From NCBI RefSeq assembly GCF_029931775.1, contig NW_026612052.1, positions 434,001 through 498,000 on the forward strand: 64,000 nt of DNA. Direction: 5' to 3'. A program made the translations under genes and the position numbers. Source of the stretch: Euleptes europaea. Lineage: Eukaryota > Chordata > Lepidosauria > Squamata > Sphaerodactylidae. How positions within the stretch are numbered: the stretch's first letter is position 1; every line of letters starts with the position of its first letter. This document shows positions 11,263-21,190 of the stretch, piece by piece. A model generated the notes under the pieces. The model was not told where the DNA came from, did not search any database, and saw only the letters and a program-made list of their open reading frames with translations.

Positions 11263-11655
11263 AATCATTTGAAAGGATTTGGAGGTGTTGGCAAAGCAAA
11301 CCAATATTGTGCATACTGGAAGATGATATGATATAGAAGTGTACTTACTTAATATACATTTTCCAAATAAATAAAACAAATAATGGCTCTTCCCTCGGCC
11401 AGTGTGTCCTGACAATAAACTGTGTGCAGGTTATTAGGCCAAGAGTTGGTGACTAGTCCAAGGCCATCTAGCAAACATCAGAGCTGAGTGACTTTCTTTG
11501 ACTAGGCAGCCCTGGGCGAGCCAGCCTAACCTATTGGACTAGGTTGTTGTAGGTTTAAAATATCATTTTTTGTTGTGTGCAACACTTCTTCCAAGTAACA
11601 AACAAGATAACTACCTCACATGTCTACACCACTCTGCAGTTGTTAGATTTATAAC

Positions 11656-11874
11656 AAGGTTTACCAACCTCCAGGTAATAGCTGGTAATGGCTGGAGATC
11701 TCCTGATATTACAACTGATCCTCTGCCGATGAAGATCAGTTCACCTAGAGAAAATGGCCTCTTTGGCCATTGGACTCTATGGCATTGAAGTCCCTCCCCT
11801 CCCCAAACCCCACCCTCCTCAGTCTCCACCCACAAAACCTCCTTCTGGTGGCAAAGAGGGACCTGGAAACACTA
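11656..11874 (+). mobile_element. Non-autonomous hAT element, independent insertion
   Basis: A diverged member of the TAGGGTTGCCA family. Flanks tttataac (11648-11655) and ggtataac (11875-11882) match at six of eight bases, consistent with an old 8-bp duplication. It sits about 45 bp from the position where copy 1 has its own element, so the two blocks were hit independently after duplication. Confidence 0.7.
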
Positions 11875-11882
11875 GGTATAAC

Positions 11883-13549
11883 AGTACATACAGCACATGA
11901 GAATTACTACTCCAAGACATCCAAGAAATTATCTCAACACTTTAAGGCTGGTACGCACAACCATGGCTACCACTTGATAACTGCAGCACCAAAAGATGAC
12001 TTGCCTTAAACATCAGGCATCAGATGCTAATCTGTTTATGCACTGACTTGTAGTGAAGTCAGTTTACACACTTAGCCTGAGTAGAGAAATCAAGTAATGG
12101 ACTACCATTTGTCAGACAGCCCACACTGGGGAAAAAAATCTGTTCTGGAACTGTTCACTGGGATGGCCACTGTCACTAGGAACATTCACACATTTATGGT
12201 CCTCAAGTAAGACCAGCCAATGATTGGCATGTATGAATAACCAATTTCAGATCAAACACCACAGACAGAATTTTCATGCCACCCCATATTATCTCACATT
12301 ACTTTCCTTTGGAGTCTGTGCTTATACTTTATGCAACACTTGGATCTCATTGGAATCCAGGATTGTTCCAAGCAACCTTACAATAAAATAAATAAAAACT
12401 GGTGTATCAAGCATGGTTTGAAAACCATTTTATTGGATCCTTCCACATTTTCTGCTCAGTTTTGCTTGATTCCCTCCCCACTGCAGCACTGCTTTTGCTC
12501 AGAGTTCCCCCTCCAGATTGGTCTTATGATCCTTAGCTTAGCCTTTTTGGTGGTCAAGCTCTCTCTTTTACATGTACAATAGCTAGTAGGATTTCACTGA
12601 TTATTCATCATTCTGGTCACAACCAAACCAAAAGTAGGGTTTGGTCAGTCTTGATTGGTCAGTCTTGACCAATTACATTTCTTTATGCATGACATTTGCC
12701 CTTACATGTCCCATGATCTTCAGCTAAAGGGGACTCCCTCCTCACTTTTTCAGCAGCAGAAAATGCTGACTGGATACAACTGTTAGCATAGTTTTAAACG
12801 TTCATTGAATTTCTGTGAAAAATATTTGATTGTATGCTGAAATATCAAACTGGAATCAAATACAGAGTTTCCATTCCATTAAGGGTAGAGGATTTCTCTG
12901 AAACAAAAACCTCCCACTATTGATGGCTTCTTGTATTGGTGGAAGGCTCCAGTATTACTGGAATGGAAATTCAACCCAGTAAGAGCACTTATCATTGTCT
13001 GGACCAGGCCTTCACATTTATGTGCTTGAAAATAAGGTAAATCCTTTTGCTCCATCATTTGATATTTTGATTTCCCCCCAAAAATGGGCTGGATCCAGCC
13101 AGCTTTTTCATTCAGTGGTGTCCAGTTCCTTTCTTTACTACAGGATCTCTTCTTTATTTTTCACCAGAAGTAAAAATAGCTGGAACCAACCCAATAAGTG
13201 GTTTTTTTTTAAAAAAAATTAAATAAAGTCTACTAACCTGACAAATAAAACCTAGCAATGCAACCCCAAAATGATTAAATATAAAAGAATGTTCAGAATA
13301 AATGTAAATCAAGCTTGTTTGCTTGAATTATGCCCTTGCATCCAAAAGCACTCAGCATTGTATAGAAAATGTTTGGCTTTCTCTCATGTGTGTGGTTTGT
13401 GTAAGCCTCGCCAATTTTGCTACATAACCAGGCTTAAACAGAATTTTAAAGTACAAATAAAGAAAAAGATCTATCAGACAAACCATTACATTTAAGTGAA
13501 CCTAATGAATGAAATGCCCCATATTAACGAAAGAAAAGTTGATACTCAC
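11883..13549. other. Gene-free 5' flank and spacer
   Basis: Shared in part with copy 1 (5944-6660 and 7757-8030). Contains the gggctggatccagcc repeat near 13086 and short A/T runs near 13200. No coding support beyond the exon-like block that follows. Confidence 0.45.
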
Positions 13550-13657
13550 AATGTGCCGAGGATTCAAGATCTGAACCACTGAAGTTCGCTTGGTATTTTT
13601 GAATGTAGCCCCCACAATCATGTTTGCCTGAGTGTGGGAAGTGACACCAATACAATA
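13550..13657 (-). other. 108-bp exon-like block, copy 2
   Basis: Counterpart of 8033-8140, with acceptor ctttactgtacag and donor gtgagt intact. The 36-codon frame is again open, beginning YCIGVTSHTQANMIV and ending LNPRHI. Residues differ at nearly half the positions from copy 1 while the frame and splice sites are kept. Unknown function; it could be selected or merely lucky. Confidence 0.45.
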
Positions 13658-14276
13658 CTGTACAGTAAAGGAAAAATTAGGAACACATTGTACAAATATC
13701 AACAACTTATGACACTTTAAATTCGAAGAACTTACAAACATTTTTTCCTTTTCTTTCTGGAGGTGTCTCTGAAATAAATTCAGAGTGCAAAAGCAGAAGA
13801 TCAAATTGTAACAAGGACATAACTATCTTCAGCTTTCCACTAGATTGGATCTTGTAAATAATTCTCTGACCCACCTTTTATATTCTTAAAAAAATCACAG
13901 AAATTAACTGACCTGTTGTAGCTCAAGAAATTTCACTAGACAACCTCTGAAAGCTCTTCAGAGACATGATCCTTAGAGCCTCCTTTATTAAACACCTGTT
14001 ATAGAACACTTTATGGAACACCTGTCTACAGCTAACTTTTTTCCCTTTCATCTCACTAACAATCACAATTAAAGGGGGTATCTGTGTTTTATATACTTTT
14101 TTTTCATCCAAAATGAACAGGAGCCTTATCCTTAGTAGTCCTTTGATCATTTATTGCATTAGCTCAAAGCCATAGCAAAACAATAAAAACAACAAATAAA
14201 AGAAGAAGAAAAACTGGAAAAAAAGCCTATACCAGTATGGGAATTAGGAATTTTCAGGAAACCTGGATTTTTTTAG

Positions 14277-14334
14277 CTGATAGATAGACAGACAGACAGA
14301 CAGATAGACAGACAGACAGACAGACAGACGGTCG

Positions 14335-14378
<44 letters not shown>
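14277..14378 (+). repeat. (GACA)n/(GATA)n microsatellite
   Basis: About 100 bp of GACA units with a few GATA and one GACG-GTCG interruption. Directly followed at 14379-14700 by a LINE-tail-like sequence (tttatttatggtccttagcc), so the array may have grown from a retroposon tail. Confidence 0.95.
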
Positions 14379-14379
<1 letters not shown>

Positions 14380-14790
14380 TTTATTTATGGTCCTTAGCCA
14401 GATAAAACAAGATAAAACAGAAAATATGGGCTAATAAATTCTTACAAACAAAGAATTACAGTCCGAGTCTTATAACACTTAAAAAGAAAATTACAGCTGG
14501 GACACATCTGTCAATTGCGCTAAGAGGCTGTTTTATGGCGTCGAATTTTCATTGCCGCCATGCAAAATTTCACAACCTGAAGAGTGATTGAAGGATTATC
14601 CCCATGTAGGAGCATCTCAATCCTTTCTCCTGCCCTGTCAGGACCCATTCTCGATAAGAGGGGCTCAATATAGCTTAATCTGACTTTTTCTGATTTTGAT
14701 TTTTTTTTTGCATGCCCCTAGTAATTTATAGTGGATAGGCAGGCATAAATAAAACAATGCAATCTCTGTTGGGCCAAAACTGTATTATAA
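14379..14790. repeat. Probable LINE 3' fragment, family unresolved
   Basis: Begins directly at the microsatellite with tttatttatggtcc and keeps a non-random, moderately CpG-containing body to about 14700. The pairing of tetranucleotide tail and body is typical of non-LTR elements in reptiles. No frame is preserved. Confidence 0.35.
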
Positions 14791-14879
14791 AAGTGTTGCT
14801 TAGAATATCCTCTAACTGTGCAATCCAAAAGGGGGGGGCAAAACAGTCAGGAGGCAGTGTGACCTGTAAGGCAGTGCAA

Positions 14880-15659
14880 ATGCCACTTATGCTATCCCAT
14901 GGATGGCAGCACAGGGGCACTTATGCTGCTGTAGGAGAACTGTGCAGCAGCATGAGCCAGGGCCACCAGTGCAACTTCACAGGCAGCATATTTCTGTCAC
15001 AAGGCTCATGCCAGCACCGTAGAGGGCATTCCCAGGGGCGGAGCTGCCTTTAGGCAGCTTCCAAAGCCCTTTTGGGCCAGGAATGTCCCTTTTTGCGCCA
15101 AGTGGCAGTGTTCAGAATCATTAGCATGATATTTGCAATGTATCTCAATGGAGAAGCTGGGAAAGTTCGCCCGCATCTCCATAGAGATACAATGTATCCA
15201 GATACATTATATCTCTACGAAGGCATGGGACAAACTTTCCCACCAATTAAAGCCCAGCTTCTCCATTGAGTTACATTGCAAAGATCACATTAAAGTATCT
15301 GAACACAGCCACTTTGCCAATGCATTTCAATGGAGGAGGATGGGGGCGACCCCTTCCAGACCCCATAACTCTGGACCCCCTGACCCAATCTTTACCAAAC
15401 TTGGTGGTTCTTGCAAGGAGAGTCCCTTCATGCTACCCTGAAATGATGGGACTTCTTCCTGCAATAATGCCCCCCAGGAGCCACAAAAAGTCATGAAATG
15501 AGTTTAATGGGTTCAAATGGCCGAATTTTTCAGGAATCCCGAATTTAAAGCCGAATTCCTACCTTTACCTGTATAGGAAATTTGGGTTTTGCCGGGGGAT
15601 GGGGGAGGCCAATAACCTCAAATCCAAATTTTTGCTGGGTTTTTTTTTCAATAGCCCTA
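14880..15659. repeat. Composite foldback element ending in ...aatagccct
   Basis: Two layers are visible. At 15130-15295 an inner palindrome has arms tgcaatgtatctcaatggag and its near-complement. At 15370-15550 lies sequence related to the repeat modules of the 28269-30010 element (cccctgacccaatctttacc, gccgaattt). The right end, caatagccct, abuts the start of the OR10-like duplication unit, where copy B shows continuous host sequence. The left end is not resolved. Confidence 0.5.
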
Positions 15660-16066
15660 GTTATGACCATCTTACCAACCTCTGAAAGCAAGTATTGGCA
15701 AGATTTTTATCTTCCTTATTCTTCAACTCTAATTAGGCTGAAAATGACTGGCCCCAAATCACACAATAAGCTTTATTATACAATAGGGATTTGAACCCAG
15801 GTCTCTTCAAGCCTAGTCAGGATTTCCATTTAAAATAACACTATTGACCATCTGCTACCATGGTTATGAAATTTCTCTAAACTTCTGGAGTCACATTTAA
15901 CAGATTCCATATGGAATAAATGTTTGTTTGTTTGTTTTTAAAGTGGTGTGAGAGAATCCCAGTTGGTTCTATTATTCAAATACTTTGCTTAAATATGTCA
16001 GGAAAGTCACACAGAGTTAATATACCTATGCTGATGGACTTTCAGTGCAATCCTATGCAGAATTAT

Positions 16067-16305
16067 TCCAGTCGATCCCAACGGAAGTTGGTTTCAGGTA
16101 GCCGGCTCAAGGTTGACTCAGCCTTCCATCCTTCCGAGGTCGGTGAAATGAGTACCCAGCTTGCTGGGGGTAAAGGGAAGATGACTGGGGAAGGCACTGG
16201 CAAAACCACCCCGCAAACAAAGTCTGCCTTGGAAACGTCGGGATGTGACGTCACCCCATGGGTCAGGAATGACCCGGTGCTTGCACAGGGGACCTTTACC
16301 TTTAC
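16067..16305 (+). mobile_element. tRNA-derived SINE, 5'-truncated (family with ...ggggacctttacc tail)
   Basis: Matches, in opposite orientation, the SINEs at 56705-57001 and 63413-63709 but lacks their tRNA-like head. It lies inside a foldback repeat (agtgcaatcctaagc... type), whose right part resumes with ctaagcccattgg. Unit B has that foldback without the SINE (21940-22025), so the insertion postdates the duplication. Confidence 0.8.
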
Positions 16306-17471
16306 CTAAGCCCATTGGAGTAACTCTCCTAAGGATTGCACTGTTAGGCAGGTAGGGGTCTGTTATTTTTAAGACTCAACAGATACATCACTGGAGAGGA
16401 GACTGATGAAGAAATGGTTTCATACTTCCAGGGGGCAAACGTACCTTGTTAGATTGTTGTTTTGGGAAAATGGCATATCCTTAAGGAATAATAATCACTG
16501 AATTAAGAGTCAGCTTTCAAATACACGTGCAAAAGCATCAGAAATGTAATTTGGAGGGTACAAAAGGACAGCAACAGTGGCTCTGACAATTCAGCTGAAA
16601 TTTCTTATTGTGAGCAGAAATTTACTGGAGTTAAATTGGATGAAGAAAACACCAGTGCTTCACAAGCAAATCAAGCAAGGGAAAGTTGGTAAGTGGATTC
16701 ATTTTCTAGGATCGATTTGAAATATTTCGGTAATGGTTTCCATTGCTGAGTTTCTTTCCAGTTTCTCACTCATTAGCTTCGGGATGTTATAATTCATTTT
16801 CTAAGATAACTGGATTACATACAATGGATGCCATGAAGTACTTTAAACATTTTATGGTAACTGGGGTTTCAGTTTTTAAGAATACTTTTACAAGACCCAT
16901 ACAATGTTGAGATGTGCTTTGGGGCATAGAATCTGAGGAAATATCTCCACAGGATTATGAAGGGGCTTCCATTTTGCATGGTCAGAAACTATTTAGTCAT
17001 TACAACAATACTTGTATGTACATAGAAGCCTTGCTCCCGTGTCTGTTTGGGACATGGGTGCTCTAATGTCCACAAAGTGCTTCTGCTTACTGCAAGTTCT
17101 CTTTCAATCCCTCCAAGGCCTTCCTTGATTAGAGCAATGTGGGTTGAGATCACCACAGATACTTTCTTTGTGCTCCCTTTCTTATTTGCATTGGGGAGCT
17201 GTGGAATGATGGATCAGGCTTTCTGACTGGAGAATCCACTGTTACAGTGAGGCTGTTGTATTATATAAGCCACAAGAGGATTTTCTTAGACAATGCAAAG
17301 AACAAAGGGGTGGTGGGGAATGCTCCAGTTCAGTTGCTTATACAGTGTATCCCAATCTCTATCACACTAATCTGAAATCATCTATAATGTGCACTAACTA
17401 CAAGTAACTTTATAAAGGTGAGAACAGAGGCACTTTCCTTATGTTACAGAACAAAATTGAATATACCTCAA

Positions 17472-17499
17472 ATCTATCTATCTATCGTCTATCTATCTA

Positions 17500-17549
<50 letters not shown>
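17472..17549 (+). repeat. (CTAT)n/(CTGT)n microsatellite
   Basis: CTAT units grade into about 15 CTGT units. The homologous tract in unit B (23169-23192) is only a few units long, showing expansion here or contraction there. Confidence 0.95.
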
Positions 17550-18249
17550 ATCACAAAAACCCATGACGTATGTTAAGCTGAGTGTGACTGGCACAAAGAG
17601 CCTGATGGCTGAGGGGGAATTTTAGTCGAGATCCTAGTCTGCCCCTCTAACCAACCCACAATGGACCTCTGAACTAGAAGGCACTCTAATCTTCCTGAGG
17701 TCATAAATCACATGTTTGTTTTCAATGCCAGGGAAAAACAGGAAAAAAAGAAAAAGGAAAACAGGAAAAAAAGGACCCAAGCAAACTAACACCGCTGCAA
17801 GATTCAGTGGATACTGGTCAAATCATCAGGTAAGCTTTCAGTCCTTCATAGAGTATCACCATTTGGGCAGCTTTTTGGACTGGGAAAAAAACGTATGAAG
17901 ATTTAAAAACATGTTTCTTGAGCACTGTGCTCCTTCTGAAGAGCTGCTTTCCTAAATCGTATATCTGCTTCAAGGACCTGGCTTCAATAAGAGTCTAAAG
18001 GGTGAGATTCCCCCCCTACACACAGACACAATTTGGAGTCTGTTTCAAATGAATTGTTTTGATCAGCAAAGAAATTCAAAGAGATGAGGGACCCGCACAG
18101 ATATTCTACAGAATGTCAGAATTTCATTCCACAGATGCTCAGAGACAGGCACTATCTTTCCCAGCCTTCCTACCCTCCTGCTAGAGGACCCTAAGATGTA
18201 TAATGGTGATGATGATGATGACCTCAGTAGCGCATAATGCCATACAGTC

Positions 18250-18440
18250 AACCCTCCAAAGCAGCCATTTTCTCCAGGGGAACTGAGCATTGTAGTTTAG
18301 AGAGCAGTTGTAAGTTTAGAAGATCTCCAGGCTCCATCTGGAAGCCAAAAACCCTACACCCCAACCACCTGCTCCATGATAAATCTGTAGAATACTGATG
18401 CTGAGAATTGTTTTGTAGGTAGGGTTGCCAACTCTGGCTG
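18250..18440 (-). mobile_element. Decayed hAT element upstream of OR
   Basis: Minus-strand relative of the TAGGGTTGCCA family, recognisable by gcagccattttctccagggg and by gtagggttgccaactc at its edge. Also present in unit B (24000-24190), so it predates the unit duplication. Confidence 0.6.
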
Positions 18441-18510
18441 GGGATAAAGGTTGTCCTATTAGAAATTCTGGGATCCCTCATTTTGAGCTTGCATAAAGAT
18501 CTGTTGCCCC

Positions 18511-18535
18511 TTTTCTGTGTTTCCCCTCCTAACAG
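18511..18535 (+). other. 3' splice site upstream of OR start
   Basis: ttttctgtgtttcccctcctaacag ends 11 bases before the ATG. A long pyrimidine tract with a ctaac branch-like string and AG fits the acceptor for a spliced 5' UTR. Conserved in unit B. Confidence 0.8.
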
Positions 18536-18546
18536 ATTAACCCAAC

Positions 18547-19539
18547 ATGAGGAAAAACCACAGCATGGTGAATAACTTCCTGTTGCTGGGATTCTCTAAC
18601 ATGCCAGGTCTAGAGGCCTTATTCTTTACTGTTTTCCTCACCATCTATCTACTGACTCTGACTGGGAACAGTCTAATAATCATTGTCACGCTGACTGATC
18701 AGACACTCCACAGCCCCATGTATTTCTTTCTTAGGAATCTGAGCTATCTGGAGATCGGTTACACCTCAGTTATTATCCCCCAAATGCTTGAAAATCTCCT
18801 GTCAGAGAACAAAACCATTTCATTCCTTGGCTGTGCCTTTCAAATGGGCATCTTCCTTGTCACAGGGGCAGCTGAGTGTTACATTTTGGCTGCCATGGCA
18901 TATGACCGCTATGTGGCTATTTGCCAACCTCTGCATTACCCTCTTATTATGAGCAGTCAAGTGTGTTATGAGCTTGTTGCCGCCTCCTGGTTGGCTGGTG
19001 TTCCAGTGCAACTTGGCCAAACGGTCCTGGTTTTCACCTCTGATTTTTGTGACTCCAAGGAAATCAACCACTTTTTCTGTGACATCCCTGCAATGGTCAA
19101 CCTTATCTGTGGAGATACCTCTATAAATGAGTTGCTTGCCCAAGTGGAGGTTGCACTACTTGCTGTAATCCCTTTTGCTTTGATCCTCATGTCATATGTA
19201 TGCATTGCCTGCACTATTCTGAAGATACCATCTGTAGAAGGGAGGCACAAAGCCTTCTCGACATGCTCCTCACATCTTATGGTGGTGGTGGTTTTCTATG
19301 GCTCTGGAATGGCAGTGTATTTGAAACCAAAGTCAAGTCACTCTCTGGAGATGGACAAATTCCTATCTCTCTTCTATACCATCCTGCCACCATTGATAAA
19401 CCCTCTTATTTACACTCTGAGGAACAAGGAGGTCAAAGAGGCACTTGGGAAAGTACTTGTCCTTCTTCACCTACAAGAAACAAATAAACACAGAAAGAAT
19501 GGGAATAATAGAACACTTGGTCATATTCCTGCTCAGTAA
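18547..19539 (+). CDS. Olfactory receptor, class II, family 10-like
   Basis: An intact 330-aa odorant receptor with seven predicted helices. It has an N-terminal NHS glycosylation site (residue 4), GN at 40-41, PMYFFLRNLS at 58-67, C96, [10 protein letters not shown] at 117-126, HFFCDIPAM in the second outer loop, KAFSTCSSHLM, and PLIYTLRNKEVKEAL ending TM7. The style of [19 protein letters not shown] and IPSVEGRHKAFSTCSSHL recalls family 10; subfamily not decided. The C-terminal tail runs about 25 residues past helix 8 and is basic (KHRKNGNNR), longer than usual. The ATG follows directly after a strong acceptor. About 26 residues differ from the unit B copy. Confidence 0.96.
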   Translation: MRKNHSMVNNFLLLGFSNMPGLEALFFTVFLTIYLLTLTGNSLIIIVTLTDQTLHSPMYFFLRNLSYLEIGYTSVIIPQMLENLLSENKTISFLGCAFQMGIFLVTGAAECYILAAMAYDRYVAICQPLHYPLIMSSQVCYELVAASWLAGVPVQLGQTVLVFTSDFCDSKEINHFFCDIPAMVNLICGDTSINELLAQVEVALLAVIPFALILMSYVCIACTILKIPSVEGRHKAFSTCSSHLMVVVVFYGSGMAVYLKPKSSHSLEMDKFLSLFYTILPPLINPLIYTLRNKEVKEALGKVLVLLHLQETNKHRKNGNNRTLGHIPAQ

Positions 19540-20505
19540 GCTCTGATATAACAATTGCCATGTCCACTATTTTATTATGTGCCTAGCTCTATGACAACCA
19601 TTTTACTTTCTCCCTTCCCAAACATGAATTTTTGGAAATGTGTATATAATATATGGATTTATGATGATTAGGGGTAATGTGATGTTTTAGTGTCATTCTA
19701 TCTAATTCTAAAATGTTGCTGGCTTGTGTGGATAGCTAAATCTATGCAACTGGGCCATCCATAGCTATCTATGGCCTGGGGAGCCCCAAGGGTCTTCTGA
19801 ACAATCTAAATCTTTCAATGCAAAAATGGATCAAAAAATTATGCCTATTCTGATCTGAGCCATTGTTCTGAATTCCCACAGCCACCATAATACATGTTGA
19901 AACACCCACCTTGTGATAGGGCAGCCAAGATGACAAGAAGGAGGATGCAATAGTGGAAGTGGTGAGAGGGAGAGGCAACAGCAGGTGTGGGTAAGGATGC
20001 TGATGAGAGGGGCAGCAACAGCAAGCAGCAGGAAGGAGAAGCTGCACCAGTAGCAGGAAGGAACGAGTAACGTGAAACATGGAATTTCCTCTCTGCTGCG
20101 AGTCCTTGTGGGTCCCTCATTTGTTCCATTAGAAATACTGTATTTGAGTGGATGGATATATGTATATATAATATCAGAGTATACACACTATTTCTTGCAT
20201 TAACCTTTTATTATTTTAAGTACTTTTTGCTGAAACATGTTTGTTCTACTGCTGAACTACTTATGGGAACTATCTCATTTGATGGTTGACAGTTTTATGC
20301 TGGTGGTTGTATTCCTTTAGTGGATTATGGTTGTAATCCTAAAAAACACTTTTCTGGGAGTAAACCTCATTGAATAAAATGGAACTTCTGAGTACATTCA
20401 CTTAGGCTTGCTCCCTCCACGTTTTATATGGCTTTCCATTGATTTTCCAGGCAATGAGTGCTTTTATAATCTGATATTTGTATATTCTATTGTAAACAGC
20501 TTTGA
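19540..20505. other. 3' flank of OR, no gene seen
   Basis: Shared with unit B (25290-26330). Contains a microsatellite-like GAT/GCA-rich stretch (about 19900-20060) that yields spurious open frames, and at 20330-20410 an old interspersed repeat (gggagtaaacctcattgaa) common in reptile DNA. An AATAAA at 20523 could serve the OR transcript but is unproven. Confidence 0.5.
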
Positions 20506-20509
20506 GGAA

Positions 20510-21190
20510 TGAAATCTACATAAATAAAAGGATCTGTCCATCTGGGGCATCAGAAAATGAAGCTAGGAGTCTCAACATTGGCAACCAGCTTCAGGATGAT
20601 CATGGGAGTTGCAGTGCCAAACATGTAGTGAAATGGAACATCCTGGACCCTGACGTTCCCAGAAACCCTCAGCATGGTTTACTTTGGGAGGCATAACTCA
20701 TCTGAAAATAATGCTAGGAACCTCAAAATTAGTCACTGGCTTTAGAAAGATGGTGGGAGTAGCAATGCCCCAAATGAATCTCATTGTCCACATTATCAAC
20801 AGACCATCCCCCACATCAATTGATGCAAAAGTTGTCTGTGGAATCAGTAAATCACCCCCAAAGCTATGCATTTGAAAATAGACCCCCAAGTTCAGGAGGA
20901 TGATGGGAGTTGCAGTGACAAAAATAAAGGGACTGGGAACATTCTGGCCCAGGTAATCTCCAATATCTCTCTGATGGTATGTACAATGGAAGCAAAGGTG
21001 TCCTTGGCAGATAAAAGTCATCAGATAATAAGGTTAGGAGCCTTAAAATTTCCCAATAGCTTCAGGATGATGATGGGAGTTGCAGTGCCAAAAATAGAGG
21101 GAACCAGAACATCCTGGCCTGGCTGATCCCCAAATCCCACCCCCCTTCATCACTCTATTTGCAATGGAAGCTGAGGTTGTACCATTCCAT
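20510..21190 (+). repeat. Degenerate ~170-bp tandem array, end of unit A
   Basis: Four diverged repeats, each with an aggatgat(g/c)atgggagttgcagtgcc core and an upstream tcagaaaataatgctaggagcc-like phrase, at about 20565, 20700, 20880 and 21030. The same family occurs at 26340-27010, 51130-51540 and 62920-63400. It has no coding frame. Confidence 0.75.

Larger units (their letters stand above)
9416..13980. repeat. OR6B-like duplication block, copy 2
   Basis: Direct repeat of the block at 3960-8520, in the same orientation. Roughly 570 bp at about 9552-10125 has no counterpart in copy 1, while about 430 bp of copy 1 (near 6213-6640) is missing here. The empty LTR site lies near 12341. Boundaries approximate. 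Confidence 0.75.

Noticed and set aside
14277-14378. CRISPR-like or satellite array
   Set aside because: Simple GACA/GATA microsatellite with no spacers.
15133-15441. 102-codon plus-strand frame
   Set aside because: Runs through the inner palindrome and a mosaic-family repeat, so it is repeat-derived.
18820-19250. Antisense frames of about 100 codons within OR genes (also at 4543-4925, 24636-25000, 45280-45918 and 58269-58463)
   Set aside because: Mirror frames of conserved OR coding sequence, repeated in every paralog; no independent support.
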